NCBI GenBank assembly: GCA_016839995.1
Contig: JAEOTD010000121.1
Span: forward strand, 1 to 22,457
Length of the DNA: 22,457 nt
From: Candidatus Hermodarchaeota archaeon
GTDB taxonomy: Archaea > Asgardarchaeota > Hermodarchaeia > Hermodarchaeales > Hermodarchaeaceae
Direction of reading: 5' to 3'
Positions 7,620 to 14,528 of this stretch are shown here, piece after piece. Within the stretch, counting starts at the first letter, position 1, and each line of letters begins with the position of its first letter. Under the pieces are notes generated by a model. The model worked only from the letters and a program-made list of their open reading frames with translations. It was not told the DNA's origin and did no database searches. Position numbers and translations under genes: made by a program.

Positions 7620-8185
7620 TGTTGGTAAAACAATATGGTTTAGTCTTTGATTTATTGCGATGCATAGGTTGTCATACTTGCAGCTTAGCATGTAAAATCG
7701 AAAATGGACTTGATCGAGGATCCTGGATTATTGTACAAACCATTGGTGGGAAACATATGGATATGCCATCAGGGAAGTATCCAGAGTTATCCATGCACTA
7801 TCGTCCTGAAGTGTGCAACCATTGCCAAAATCCCCTATGTCTACCCGCTTGCCCGACAGATGCGATTTCTAAGACAGATGAAGGCATTATATTAGTGGAT
7901 TATGAGACATGTACTGGTTGTGGTGAATGCGTCGATGCATGTCCCTATGATGCGCCTAAACTTGATAACACAAAGGGGGTCGCTATGATGTGTACTCTTT
8001 GTGCTCACCGTTTAGAGAAGGGATTAGAACCTTTTTGTGTGAAGTGTTGTCCAACCAATGCAATTCATTTTGGAGCCATAGATAAACCGGAAAGTGAAAT
8101 TAGTAAGTTGATTCGTGTGAAGAAAGCGGAAGTACGCGCTCCAGAGAAAAAGACTCGTCCATCAGTATTTTATATTCCACAATAA
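7619..8185 (+). CDS. Four-cluster ferredoxin-type subunit of the Mo/W oxidoreductase (DmsB/PsrB-like)
   Basis: A protein of 188 residues with sixteen cysteines in four groups: C15/18/21/25, C66/69/74/78, C98/101/104/108 and C125/128/140/144. This is the DmsB/PsrB/NrfC pattern, binding four [4Fe-4S] clusters that carry electrons to or from the catalytic subunit. Its ATG overlaps the stop of the catalytic gene (TAATG) and has a strong GAGGAGGG upstream, so the two are made in step. No membrane anchor gene follows and no signal peptide is present. The pair thus resembles soluble two-subunit enzymes (for example pyrogallol transhydroxylase AthLS in layout) more than membrane-bound respiratory reductases. 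Confidence 0.92.
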   Translation: MLVKQYGLVFDLLRCIGCHTCSLACKIENGLDRGSWIIVQTIGGKHMDMPSGKYPELSMHYRPEVCNHCQNPLCLPACPTDAISKTDEGIILVDYETCTGCGECVDACPYDAPKLDNTKGVAMMCTLCAHRLEKGLEPFCVKCCPTNAIHFGAIDKPESEISKLIRVKKAEVRAPEKKTRPSVFYIPQ

Positions 8186-8215
8186 TATTCGGCATGAAAA
8201 AATGACGGGTTTTAA

Positions 8216-9067
8216 TCAGTTACTGGGTTTTTCATCCTGAAAGGACGATTGGTCATGTTCGCGAATTTGGTCTCGAATATTTGCAGTAGTAACAGGAGCA
8301 CCTTCAACAGTGTGATGCCAACTCATTCGTTTTCCTATTATCGCTCGAAGTTTCCATTTAAGACTCTTTGAAGTGTGTACAATGTGGTCCCTAATTTGTT
8401 TTAAGGTCGTTTTGACATGATTAACTTCAGCATTTGAAAGCTTGTAATGTATAATGAGCAGAAGACACTTGTCAATATTATCGATGACGTCTTGATACAA
8501 TCCCCAATCTTTACTACATAAATTTGCGATATATTGAATGTTAATCTGCCCGGAGTTGTCCTGGTCGCTGATAGGCAAATCTTTGACCATAGTGATGATA
8601 TCACGAATATCTTTCTCGTTGATTTCAAAAATTTGTAATTTCGAAAGAAGCAGATCACTGACACTAATTGTATATTCTTCTAAACCAAGTCTATCTCGTA
8701 AATCGAATTCGTGACCCATTTTGAAAGTATCTAAGAAGATATCGATGTGATTTTCAGGAGTATCTTTATAGAATAGTAATCTAGCCCCGTAGGTTTGTTG
8801 AGCCACGGTTCTATTTTCTTGGTATCCAAGATTTTTAAAAACAACACTAATTTGCTTTCTTTGTTTTTTTAACCCTACAAAATCGATATCTCCATAGGGC
8901 CTTTCGCAAAAATAAATGATTTCACAATGGTTGCGTATGGCTAGTCCACCAATAAGCCGTAAGATTACCCCTTGGTTAGCAGCTGTTTTGATTATAGATT
9001 TTGCTTTTGAAATTAACGGTTCATGTTCCTGTTTTTCATCTGGAGAAATATCATTCCACATGAACAT
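8216..9067 (-). CDS. Nucleotidyltransferase-fold protein, paralogue A
   Basis: A protein of 283 residues with the marks of the pol-beta nucleotidyltransferase fold. There is a Gly pair in RLIGGLAI (G40, G41), a DxD in GDIDFVG (D60, D62), and a third acidic site in HIDIFLD (D109 or D113). C-terminal helical blocks EYTISVSDLLLSKLQIFEINEKD, CSKDWGLYQ and LKWKLRAIIGKRMSW are shared with the protein at 12470-13234, which is a clear paralogue. The layout resembles AbiEii/MNT-type or DUF-type nucleotidyltransferases; target (tRNA, protein, small molecule) is unknown. The ATG at 9067 is taken; a second in-frame ATG at 9061 is possible. A TATA-like TCTTTAATTA lies about 30-40 bases upstream on the minus strand. 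It faces the iron-sulfur subunit gene tail to tail, with 30 bases between. Confidence 0.72.
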   Translation of the reverse strand: MFMWNDISPDEKQEHEPLISKAKSIIKTAANQGVILRLIGGLAIRNHCEIIYFCERPYGDIDFVGLKKQRKQISVVFKNLGYQENRTVAQQTYGARLLFYKDTPENHIDIFLDTFKMGHEFDLRDRLGLEEYTISVSDLLLSKLQIFEINEKDIRDIITMVKDLPISDQDNSGQINIQYIANLCSKDWGLYQDVIDNIDKCLLLIIHYKLSNAEVNHVKTTLKQIRDHIVHTSKSLKWKLRAIIGKRMSWHHTVEGAPVTTANIRDQIREHDQSSFQDEKPSN

Positions 9068-9236
9068 AACCTGTAAAGTTCTATGTTGTTAGGATAATTA
9101 AAGAGCTAGTTAAAACCTTTCAATTTGCCCCTCTTTAGGTGTGTGCTGTAGGGCTTAGTGGATCGTAAAACCCACCAATGATTGAGATGATGAGAAACTC
9201 CAAAGGGTCAGAATATCGTGTTTTTCACTGTGTAAT

Positions 9237-9497
9237 TCAGAACAAAGCAAGAATTTTCTTAGCCGGGAAAGCAAGTTTCACTTCCACATTCCGATGATAT
9301 GGCAACAAGGTGATCACGTATTTGTAGAGCGCTTCCTCACTTTCTGTTTCTACGATTTCAACATATAGACCTTCAGGCGTTCCGTATTCTTCTATAGTTT
9401 TCACTCCAGGCGGTGTACTAAGCTTGCCTTCTTTCGCTAACTTAAAAACTTCTTGAAGTTTATCGGGGTAAGTTTCCCAAAATATTAGAAATAGCAT
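9237..9497 (-). CDS. Small DUF3303-like protein (dimeric alpha/beta barrel)
   Basis: A protein of 86 residues. It opens with a strand and helix pattern, MLFLIFWETYPDKLQEVFKL, and has a second strand-turn-strand YGTPEGLYVEIVETESEEALYKYV. This is the ferredoxin-like alpha/beta-barrel layout of DUF3303 and similar small proteins. Function is unknown; such proteins are often ligand-binding or monooxygenase-like dimers. It is divergent from the DapA-like gene across a region with two dyads and a TATA-like box 28-38 bases ahead of its ATG. It may therefore be co-regulated with the DapA-like/flavoprotein unit. Confidence 0.7.
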   Translation of the reverse strand: MLFLIFWETYPDKLQEVFKLAKEGKLSTPPGVKTIEEYGTPEGLYVEIVETESEEALYKYVITLLPYHRNVEVKLAFPAKKILALF

Positions 9498-9524
9498 TTT
9501 GATTCGTTTACCTAGTTATCTTTA

Positions 9525-9535
9525 TTTTATAAAAA
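9525..9535 (-). promoter_or_regulatory. Putative TATA box of the small DUF3303-like gene
   Basis: TTTTTATAAAA on the minus strand lies 28-38 bases upstream of the ATG at 9497, which predicts a leaderless or nearly leaderless mRNA. Confidence 0.4.
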
Positions 9536-9539
9536 CGGA

Positions 9540-9599
9540 TATCCTAGGATAAGGTGGATGAATTGCGTTCGTAAGGAATTTATTTTTTTATCGAACGCA
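9540..9599. promoter_or_regulatory. Two operator-like dyads in a divergent promoter region
   Basis: TATCCTAGGATA (9540-9551) is a perfect 12-base palindrome just upstream of the minus-strand TATA box. TGCGTTCG (9564-9571) and CGAACGCA (9592-9599) form an 8-base inverted repeat with a 20-base AT-rich spacer, upstream of the plus-strand TATA-like box at 9607-9614. The half-site spacing of 28 bases centre to centre suits two dimers or one tetramer on one face of the helix. Confidence 0.4.
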
Positions 9600-9606
9600 C
9601 AAAGCC

Positions 9607-9614
9607 TTAAAATA
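9607..9614 (+). promoter_or_regulatory. Putative TATA box of the DapA-like gene
   Basis: TTAAAATA at 9607-9614 predicts a transcription start near 9636-9640. That lies after the possible GTG start at 9631 and favours the ATG at 9661 as the real start. Confidence 0.35.
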
Positions 9615-9660
9615 CATGTACCAGTGATGGGTGAACAACCTGCATTTTGGTTGTGTTAAA

Positions 9661-10542
9661 ATGAAGTCATTCAAAGGCGTTATGCCTCCCATGGCAACAC
9701 CATTCGACTCAAAATATCGAATAAATGAAGAAGCACTCAAAAAGCATACGAACTATCTCATTGAAAGTGGCCTTCATGGTCTGGTTCCGACGGGAAGCAC
9801 GGGAGAATTTTCTCGGCTCACTGACGAAGAACGAAAAAGAGTAATTAAAATTGTTATTGATGTTACAAATGGAAGAGTTCCTGTAATTGCAGGAACAGCG
9901 GCGAATCGGACCGAAGATGTGATAGCACTCTCTAAATACGCAGAAGATGCTGGGGCAGATGGAGTGATGGTAACAGTACCCTACTATGGTAGACCAACCG
10001 AGGACGAACTAATTGGTTATTATAAAGATATAGCAGAAAGTATTGAAATACCAATTGTAGTTTATAACAATCCGTGGACAACAGGAACCGATTTGAAACC
10101 CGACTTTCTTGCTAAACTAATAAAATATGAGAATATTCGTCACGTTAAGGAAGCCACTTGTGATACTCGGCGTGTTCACCAAATTATTCGAGCTACTAAG
10201 GGAAAAATGATAGTAATTTCCGGAGCGGATGATAACACCTTTGAATCCTTTGTACTCGGTGCTAAAGGCTGGATTGCAGGCATTGCCAATTTTATGCCAG
10301 AAACTTGTGTAAAACTCTATGAATTATCCGTTGAAAAAGAGAAAATCATAGAAGCTAGAGATTTGTGGTATAATATCTTGCCAATAGGTGATATCGTAGA
10401 AGGCAGTGGGAAATTTGTCCAATATATAAAAGCAGGTATGGAACTCAGAGGAATTGATAGTGGACCTCCACGAAAACCCTTAATGCCTCTTGGTGCCACA
10501 GAGAAAAGCACATTTCAAAAAATGTTGGCAGAATTCTCGTAG
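9661..10542 (+). CDS. DapA-superfamily class I aldolase/lyase, not a true DHDPS
   Basis: A protein of 293 residues from the ATG at 9661. Counting from there, the Schiff-base lysine is K163 (HVKEAT) and the catalytic tyrosine is Y135 (VVYNNP), close to K161/Y133 of E. coli DHDPS. The GSTGE loop, GTAANRTEDVI and SGADD blocks are also present. Two differences argue against dihydrodipicolinate synthase. The SR after YNxP that includes Arg138, the semialdehyde-carboxylate ligand, is WT here, and the loop reads GSTGE as in the N-acetylneuraminate lyase branch. Plausible roles are a 2-oxo-acid aldolase, a dehydratase, or a deaminase such as the Δ1-pyrroline-4-hydroxy-2-carboxylate type. An in-frame GTG at 9631 would add ten residues (MNNLHFGCVK) with no counterpart in the family. 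A flavoprotein gene follows, probably in the same transcript. Confidence 0.88.
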   Translation: MKSFKGVMPPMATPFDSKYRINEEALKKHTNYLIESGLHGLVPTGSTGEFSRLTDEERKRVIKIVIDVTNGRVPVIAGTAANRTEDVIALSKYAEDAGADGVMVTVPYYGRPTEDELIGYYKDIAESIEIPIVVYNNPWTTGTDLKPDFLAKLIKYENIRHVKEATCDTRRVHQIIRATKGKMIVISGADDNTFESFVLGAKGWIAGIANFMPETCVKLYELSVEKEKIIEARDLWYNILPIGDIVEGSGKFVQYIKAGMELRGIDSGPPRKPLMPLGATEKSTFQKMLAEFS

Positions 10543-10571
10543 GATTGCTAGACTCCTCCACTAGGCGATCC
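10542..10571 (+). repeat. Intercistronic stem-loop after the DapA-like gene
   Basis: GGATTGCTAG (10542-10551) can pair with CTAGGCGATCC (10561-10571): a stem of ten pairs with one T·G wobble and one bulged G, around a 9-base loop. It begins on the last base of the stop codon and ends 38 bases before the TTG of the next gene. No T-tract follows, so an mRNA-stability or processing stem is likelier than a terminator. Confidence 0.4.
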
Positions 10572-10609
10572 TAACTACTAATCTGAATCAATCAAGAAGG
10601 TGCATCTAT

Positions 10610-11695
10610 TTGACAGAAGGTCTGCAGTTCGGCATGGTCCTTGGAATTGTCCCCTTGAATGAATTAGTTCGAAAAGCTAAATCTGCTGAAAAGGGAAACT
10701 TCGATTTCATATGCTACTATGATCATACCCTCTTTTGGAGTATGGGCGAAGAAAATGCCTTTGAACTTTGGACCATATTGACTGCATTAGCCAAAGAAAC
10801 CTCTCGAATAAAACTTACTCCTCTCGTCACAGATTGTCTTAGAAGACATCCATCAGTCATCGCCCAAACAGTATTAACTCTTGATCAAATCTCAAACGGG
10901 AGAGCCGTTCTCGCCATCGGCTCTGGCTCTCCCATTAATATGGATCCTTATGGAATTTTATGGGAAGAACCAGTATCAAAACTAAGGGAAGCAATCCAAG
11001 TAATAAAATCCCTTTGGGTCGCTACTGCTGATAATCCTGTCTCGTTCAAAGGCAAATTTTTCAATTTGGATGATGCATTTTTGCAGGTAAAATCTATTCA
11101 ACAACCTCATCCGCCATTATATCAGTCGGCTTTTGGACCACGTTCTAGGAAAATGGCCGGAGAATTAGCAACTGGCTTCTTGACAGCACTTGAAACGCCA
11201 CAAATGATCAAGGAAAGCCTTAAAGATGTTCAAATGGGCGCAAATAAGGCAGGAAGGAATATAGAAGATTTGGAAGTACTTCTTGATGTTGCTTGTGCGA
11301 TATCCTTGGACTCTGAGGCGGCAAGAAAAGCCGTTGAATCCCCGGTAATAGCAGATATTACGTCACAACCTTTTCAGCGAAAAAGGCTCGGAATAAAGGA
11401 TGACACTCCTGAATTCAAATTCTTAGATGAATTCCGAAAGAGTGGAATGAAAGGCATCACTCATGACACACTAATGAAAGCTGTTAATGATGCCGCGAGC
11501 CAGGTTCCAACCAGTGTGGTCGATGATTTAGCGATATTTGGTACACCAGACGAGTGCATTGGCAAAATCGAGAAATTTGTAGAAGCCGGTGTGAACATAA
11601 TTCTAATTGAAAATAGTGGACCGGACCTAATTCAGACTGAGAGGTTCTTTTCCGAGAATATAATTCCATACTTTAGAGACGCAACAGATGGTTAA
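10610..11695 (+). CDS. Luciferase-like (LLM-class) flavin/F420-dependent oxidoreductase
   Basis: A TIM-barrel protein of 361 residues in the bacterial-luciferase superfamily. Diagnostic blocks are LVRKAKSAEKGNFDFICYYDH (20-40), RIKLTPLVTDCLRRHPSVIAQTVLTLDQISNGRAVLAIGSG (about 66-106), then KLREAIQVIKSLW and, near the end, DDLAIFGTPDECIGKIEKFVEAGVNIILIE. The family holds F420-dependent enzymes in archaea and FMN-dependent monooxygenases; cofactor and substrate are not settled here. It starts at TTG, 7 bases after AAGAAGGTG. Placement behind the DapA-like gene suggests shared substrate chemistry. It ends 12 bases before the 3' end of the convergent membrane protein gene. Confidence 0.88.
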   Translation: MTEGLQFGMVLGIVPLNELVRKAKSAEKGNFDFICYYDHTLFWSMGEENAFELWTILTALAKETSRIKLTPLVTDCLRRHPSVIAQTVLTLDQISNGRAVLAIGSGSPINMDPYGILWEEPVSKLREAIQVIKSLWVATADNPVSFKGKFFNLDDAFLQVKSIQQPHPPLYQSAFGPRSRKMAGELATGFLTALETPQMIKESLKDVQMGANKAGRNIEDLEVLLDVACAISLDSEAARKAVESPVIADITSQPFQRKRLGIKDDTPEFKFLDEFRKSGMKGITHDTLMKAVNDAASQVPTSVVDDLAIFGTPDECIGKIEKFVEAGVNIILIENSGPDLIQTERFFSENIIPYFRDATDG

Positions 11696-11707
11696 TCCAT
11701 TCTATCA

Positions 11708-12385
11708 TTATTCAAGCTTTAGTTTGACGACGTAAAACTTTCTAAATCTGCGTACTGGTTTTACTATCCTAATCCCTGAATAATCTACATTATACAACTT
11801 CATTTCGTTCTTTTCCAAGTCCTCTGGATTGCTCATTGCCCAAGAGCGGAATTTATCTATCTGCTTTTGTGTGAAGCTCTTCAGGGCTGCACGATGCTTT
11901 TCGTATCTTTGGGGGTGCTCTTCATAAAACTTGTTTATTGTAAAGCTGATTTTTCCGTCAATAAGAGGACGTGCGACGATTGTTACCAAAAAGCTTGAAA
12001 TCGCGGCAATTCCTAAATAGAGAGTGTATGGCGCAAAGATAGCCATCTGGGGAATGCCGAGAATTGATAAAATCAAGATTACAAAGAAGCCAAAAAAGAT
12101 TGTTTGACCAACAAATAAAACAATGGAACGTATTTTCTGCAACGTTTTTACATACATAATATCACGTGGAACCGTGGCCATTTTCCATAAAACCTTGCGA
12201 ACAGGTTTCCAATCATTTTTGGTGAAAAGCGGGTCAAGCTTCTTCTCATTAACGGTTTTATCAATCCAACGAAAATCCTCGAATCTAAGAATTCTATAAG
12301 CATCAAGAAGACTGATCAATTTAGACATTGATTCAGGGTCTGGTCCACTTCGTGAACCTTTGCCTTTCTTCGGGTCTTTTGCCAT
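11708..12385 (-). CDS. Two-TM membrane protein of unknown function
   Basis: A protein of 225 residues that I cannot assign. The N-terminal 80 residues are soluble and basic (start MAKDPKKGKGSRSG) and include an amphipathic, Asp/Lys/Trp-bearing region. Two hydrophobic helices follow, at about 87-108 (VLFVGQTIFFGFFVILILSILG) and 116-138, with a short turn between. A charged C-terminal part (140-225) with many Lys/Arg follows, ending in a strand-like FYVVKLKLE. Both ends are probably cytoplasmic. AGGA stands 8 bases before the ATG. It is divergent from nucleotidyltransferase paralogue B, with a single TATA-like box between them that reads in both directions, so the two may be co-expressed. Confidence 0.7.
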   Translation of the reverse strand: MAKDPKKGKGSRSGPDPESMSKLISLLDAYRILRFEDFRWIDKTVNEKKLDPLFTKNDWKPVRKVLWKMATVPRDIMYVKTLQKIRSIVLFVGQTIFFGFFVILILSILGIPQMAIFAPYTLYLGIAAISSFLVTIVARPLIDGKISFTINKFYEEHPQRYEKHRAALKSFTQKQIDKFRSWAMSNPEDLEKNEMKLYNVDYSGIRIVKPVRRFRKFYVVKLKLE

Positions 12386-12420
12386 TTCAATCGTCCTACG
12401 GAGTCATTAGCAAGAGAATG

Positions 12421-12429
12421 TATTTATAG
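12421..12429. promoter_or_regulatory. Shared bidirectional TATA-like box
   Basis: TATTTATAG on the plus strand is CTATAAATA on the minus strand. It lies about 45 bases ahead of the ATG at 12470 and about 40 bases ahead of the ATG at 12385. No other good TATA box was seen in the 84-base gap. Confidence 0.45.
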
Positions 12430-12469
12430 ATATTCACCCAGTTAACCTCGATTCGGAGATTGAATCAAA

Positions 12470-13234
12470 ATGGAGCAATCTAATTTTCTTAGTGAAGCAA
12501 TCAATCTTGTTGAAAGCGCCGAAAAGGAGGGGATTAAACTTCGCATTATGGGCGCATTGGCGATAAAACTTCACTGTCCAAAATACAGTCAACTCCACGA
12601 GGCTTTAGACAGGGAGTTTACAGACATTGATTTTGCTGCCTCTTCAAAACAGGAAAAACAAATAAAAAAGTTCTTGGACCGATTTGGATACCGCCAAAAA
12701 GCTCGTGGTATATCTCGTGCATACGCTCCAAAAGGCCGATTAATATTACACCACGAGAAGACAGATCTTGTCGTCGATGTATTTTTTGACAAATTAGATA
12801 TGTGCCATGAAGTTAAATTCCATTTAGATGCTGATTACCCAACCATTCCTTTAGTTGATTTAGTTTTAGAAAAGCTCCAAATTGTGAAAATTAGTGAAAA
12901 AGATGTAAAAGACGTATTGGTGATGTTCCTCGAACACGAAATTGGTAGTGAAGACAAAGAAAAAATAGATGCGAACCAAATCGCTGATATCGTAGCTAAC
13001 GATTGGGGCTTCTATTACACCATAACGCTCAATTTGGGGAAGATAAAGCGTATCACTCAATCTGAACTGTTCAAAGATGTTCTTGGACCACAAGAACGAG
13101 AGGTAATTATTAAGAAAATTGACACTCTTCAAGAAATAATTGATGAAAAACCAAAAGGCCGCAGATGGAAAATGCGGGCCAAAATTGGAGAGAAAGTCAA
13201 ATGGTACAAAGAAGTTCATACCGTTAAATACTAG
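12470..13234 (+). CDS. Nucleotidyltransferase-fold protein, paralogue B
   Basis: A protein of 254 residues, paralogous to the one encoded at 8216-9067. Shared blocks are LRIMGALAIKLHC (24-36), DIDF (52-55), VVDVFFD (101-107), TIPLVDLVLEKLQIVKISEKD (125-145), NDWGFY (177-182), and RRWKMRAKIGEKVKW (231-245). The DxD (D52, D54) and the third acid (D103) of the nucleotidyltransferase fold are kept, but the usual Gly-Gly/Ser is Gly-Ala (G28, A29), and an insert of about ten residues separates it from DxD. This could alter or weaken NTP binding. It has no Shine-Dalgarno and probably a leader of about 20 bases. Substrate is unknown. Confidence 0.7.
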   Translation: MEQSNFLSEAINLVESAEKEGIKLRIMGALAIKLHCPKYSQLHEALDREFTDIDFAASSKQEKQIKKFLDRFGYRQKARGISRAYAPKGRLILHHEKTDLVVDVFFDKLDMCHEVKFHLDADYPTIPLVDLVLEKLQIVKISEKDVKDVLVMFLEHEIGSEDKEKIDANQIADIVANDWGFYYTITLNLGKIKRITQSELFKDVLGPQEREVIIKKIDTLQEIIDEKPKGRRWKMRAKIGEKVKWYKEVHTVKY

Positions 13235-13327
13235 TCGTTTTTAAACAATGGAAAGGTTGTATAAAGAGTTCAAACCCATTTTGAAAACAGCCCTACTCGA
13301 TTGAAGAATATCTTGAGGTAAACCAAA

Positions 13328-14422
13328 ATGAGTGAAGACCTTGAAAAATTATTAGCGAAACTCGTCGAAATTCCTGCTCCTTTCGGTTATGAGGATCGAC
13401 TCATCGGAATTGTTCGTGACGAACTAAAACCTTACGTCGATGAAATGCAAATCGATACGATGGGCAACATCATCGGAACCAAGAAAGGCACTTCAGAAAA
13501 AGCGCCACGCGTTATGATCACAGCCCATATGGACGAATGCGGCTTTATTGTGAAGTGCATTGAACCCTCAGGATATTTGAGATTCTTTAATCTAGGTTAC
13601 CTTGGAGAAAATATCATGCATGCCCAGCGCGTGATTGTTTCAACTGAACAGGACTCCTATTATGGTGTGATAGGGATTAAATCATTTCACATTACCCCCG
13701 CTGACCAATGGAGGGCTGTCCAACCCCAAGGTCAAATGTACATCGACGTAGGTGCTAAAAGTAAAGAAGAAGCGGAAGCAATGGGAATCAAACCCGGCAG
13801 TATCGCTACTTTTGATAGAGGATTAAAACGACTCGGTAAAGGTAACATTGTCTCAGGTAAGGCCTTAGATGACCGCATTGGTTTGCTTATAATGATTGAA
13901 ACTATGAAGCGACTTGCTAAGGTCAAACACAAAGCAACAATTCATCCCGTGGCCACCGTTCAAGAAGAAGCGGGCTTAAGAGGCGCGAAAGTGGCAACCT
14001 ACACCCTAAATCCTGACATGGCTGTAGTACTGGAAATCACTGTCAGTGGTGATACCCCTGAAACTGAATTTAGAGAAGCACCTGTAGCAGTGGATAAGGG
14101 ACCAGCCATCAAAGTTATGGATCTCATCCCAAGCATAGGTCAAGGGACAATTGCTCATCCACGTGTCGTGGATTGGTTGGTTAAAACCGCTGAAACTAAC
14201 AAAATTCCGTTCCAACTAGAAGTGATGCCTGGCGTTTCTACTGATGCAGCAGCAATACACCAAACGCGGGGCGGGGTCCCAACGACTGTGCTCTCGATTC
14301 CAGCAAGATACACGCATAGTCCAGTAGAGACACTAAGCCTAGATGATACGGAGAACGCCATACAGTTGCTAACCGCGGCTCTTCAGAATTTAGGTGATGA
14401 TTTCTCTTTTTCGAGAATCTAA
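13328..14422 (+). CDS. M42 family metallo-aminopeptidase
   Basis: A protein of 364 residues, the usual M42 (TET/CelM-like) length. Metal ligands and catalytic residues can be read in order: H67 with D69 (AHMDE), D181 (ALDDRIG), catalytic E213 and E214 (QEEAG), an acidic residue E236 in VLEITVSGDTP, and H330 (RYTHSPVE). E236 stands where many TET peptidases have Asp. M42 enzymes form dodecameric particles that trim peptides from the N-terminus downstream of the proteasome; oligomerisation is known for the family and not visible here. GAGGT lies 9 bases before the ATG. With the permease and the cyclodeaminase-type gene further on, it fits a peptide or amino-acid use role. Confidence 0.92.
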   Translation: MSEDLEKLLAKLVEIPAPFGYEDRLIGIVRDELKPYVDEMQIDTMGNIIGTKKGTSEKAPRVMITAHMDECGFIVKCIEPSGYLRFFNLGYLGENIMHAQRVIVSTEQDSYYGVIGIKSFHITPADQWRAVQPQGQMYIDVGAKSKEEAEAMGIKPGSIATFDRGLKRLGKGNIVSGKALDDRIGLLIMIETMKRLAKVKHKATIHPVATVQEEAGLRGAKVATYTLNPDMAVVLEITVSGDTPETEFREAPVAVDKGPAIKVMDLIPSIGQGTIAHPRVVDWLVKTAETNKIPFQLEVMPGVSTDAAAIHQTRGGVPTTVLSIPARYTHSPVETLSLDDTENAIQLLTAALQNLGDDFSFSRI

Positions 14423-14451
14423 CTTCTAAAATTTGGAGCACATAAATAAGT

Positions 14452-14473
14452 TCAACAAGTAGTCATTTGTTGA
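14452..14473. terminator. Inverted repeat between convergent genes
   Basis: TCAACAA (14452-14458) and TTGTTGA (14467-14473) form a 7-bp stem with an 8-base loop in the gap between the M42 peptidase and the AOR gene, which converge. T-rich runs nearby are weak, so a terminator role is only suggested by place. Confidence 0.3.
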
Positions 14474-14528
14474 CATTAGAAAGACTAGTTCGAATGATAA
14501 ATCTAAGGACTCCGTTTGGATTTTCAAA

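Noticed and set aside
9178..9297. Short plus-strand frame starting ATGATTGAGATG
   Set aside because: Only 39 codons, overlaps the DUF3303-like gene in antisense, and has no Shine-Dalgarno or TATA box.
9631..9660. GTG at 9631 as start of the DapA-like gene
   Set aside because: It adds ten residues outside the family pattern and lies ahead of the predicted transcription start; the ATG at 9661 gives E. coli-like active-site numbering.
14400..14416. Inverted TTCTC/GAGAA at the end of the M42 gene as a terminator
   Set aside because: Only five pairs, inside the coding sequence, and no T tract follows.
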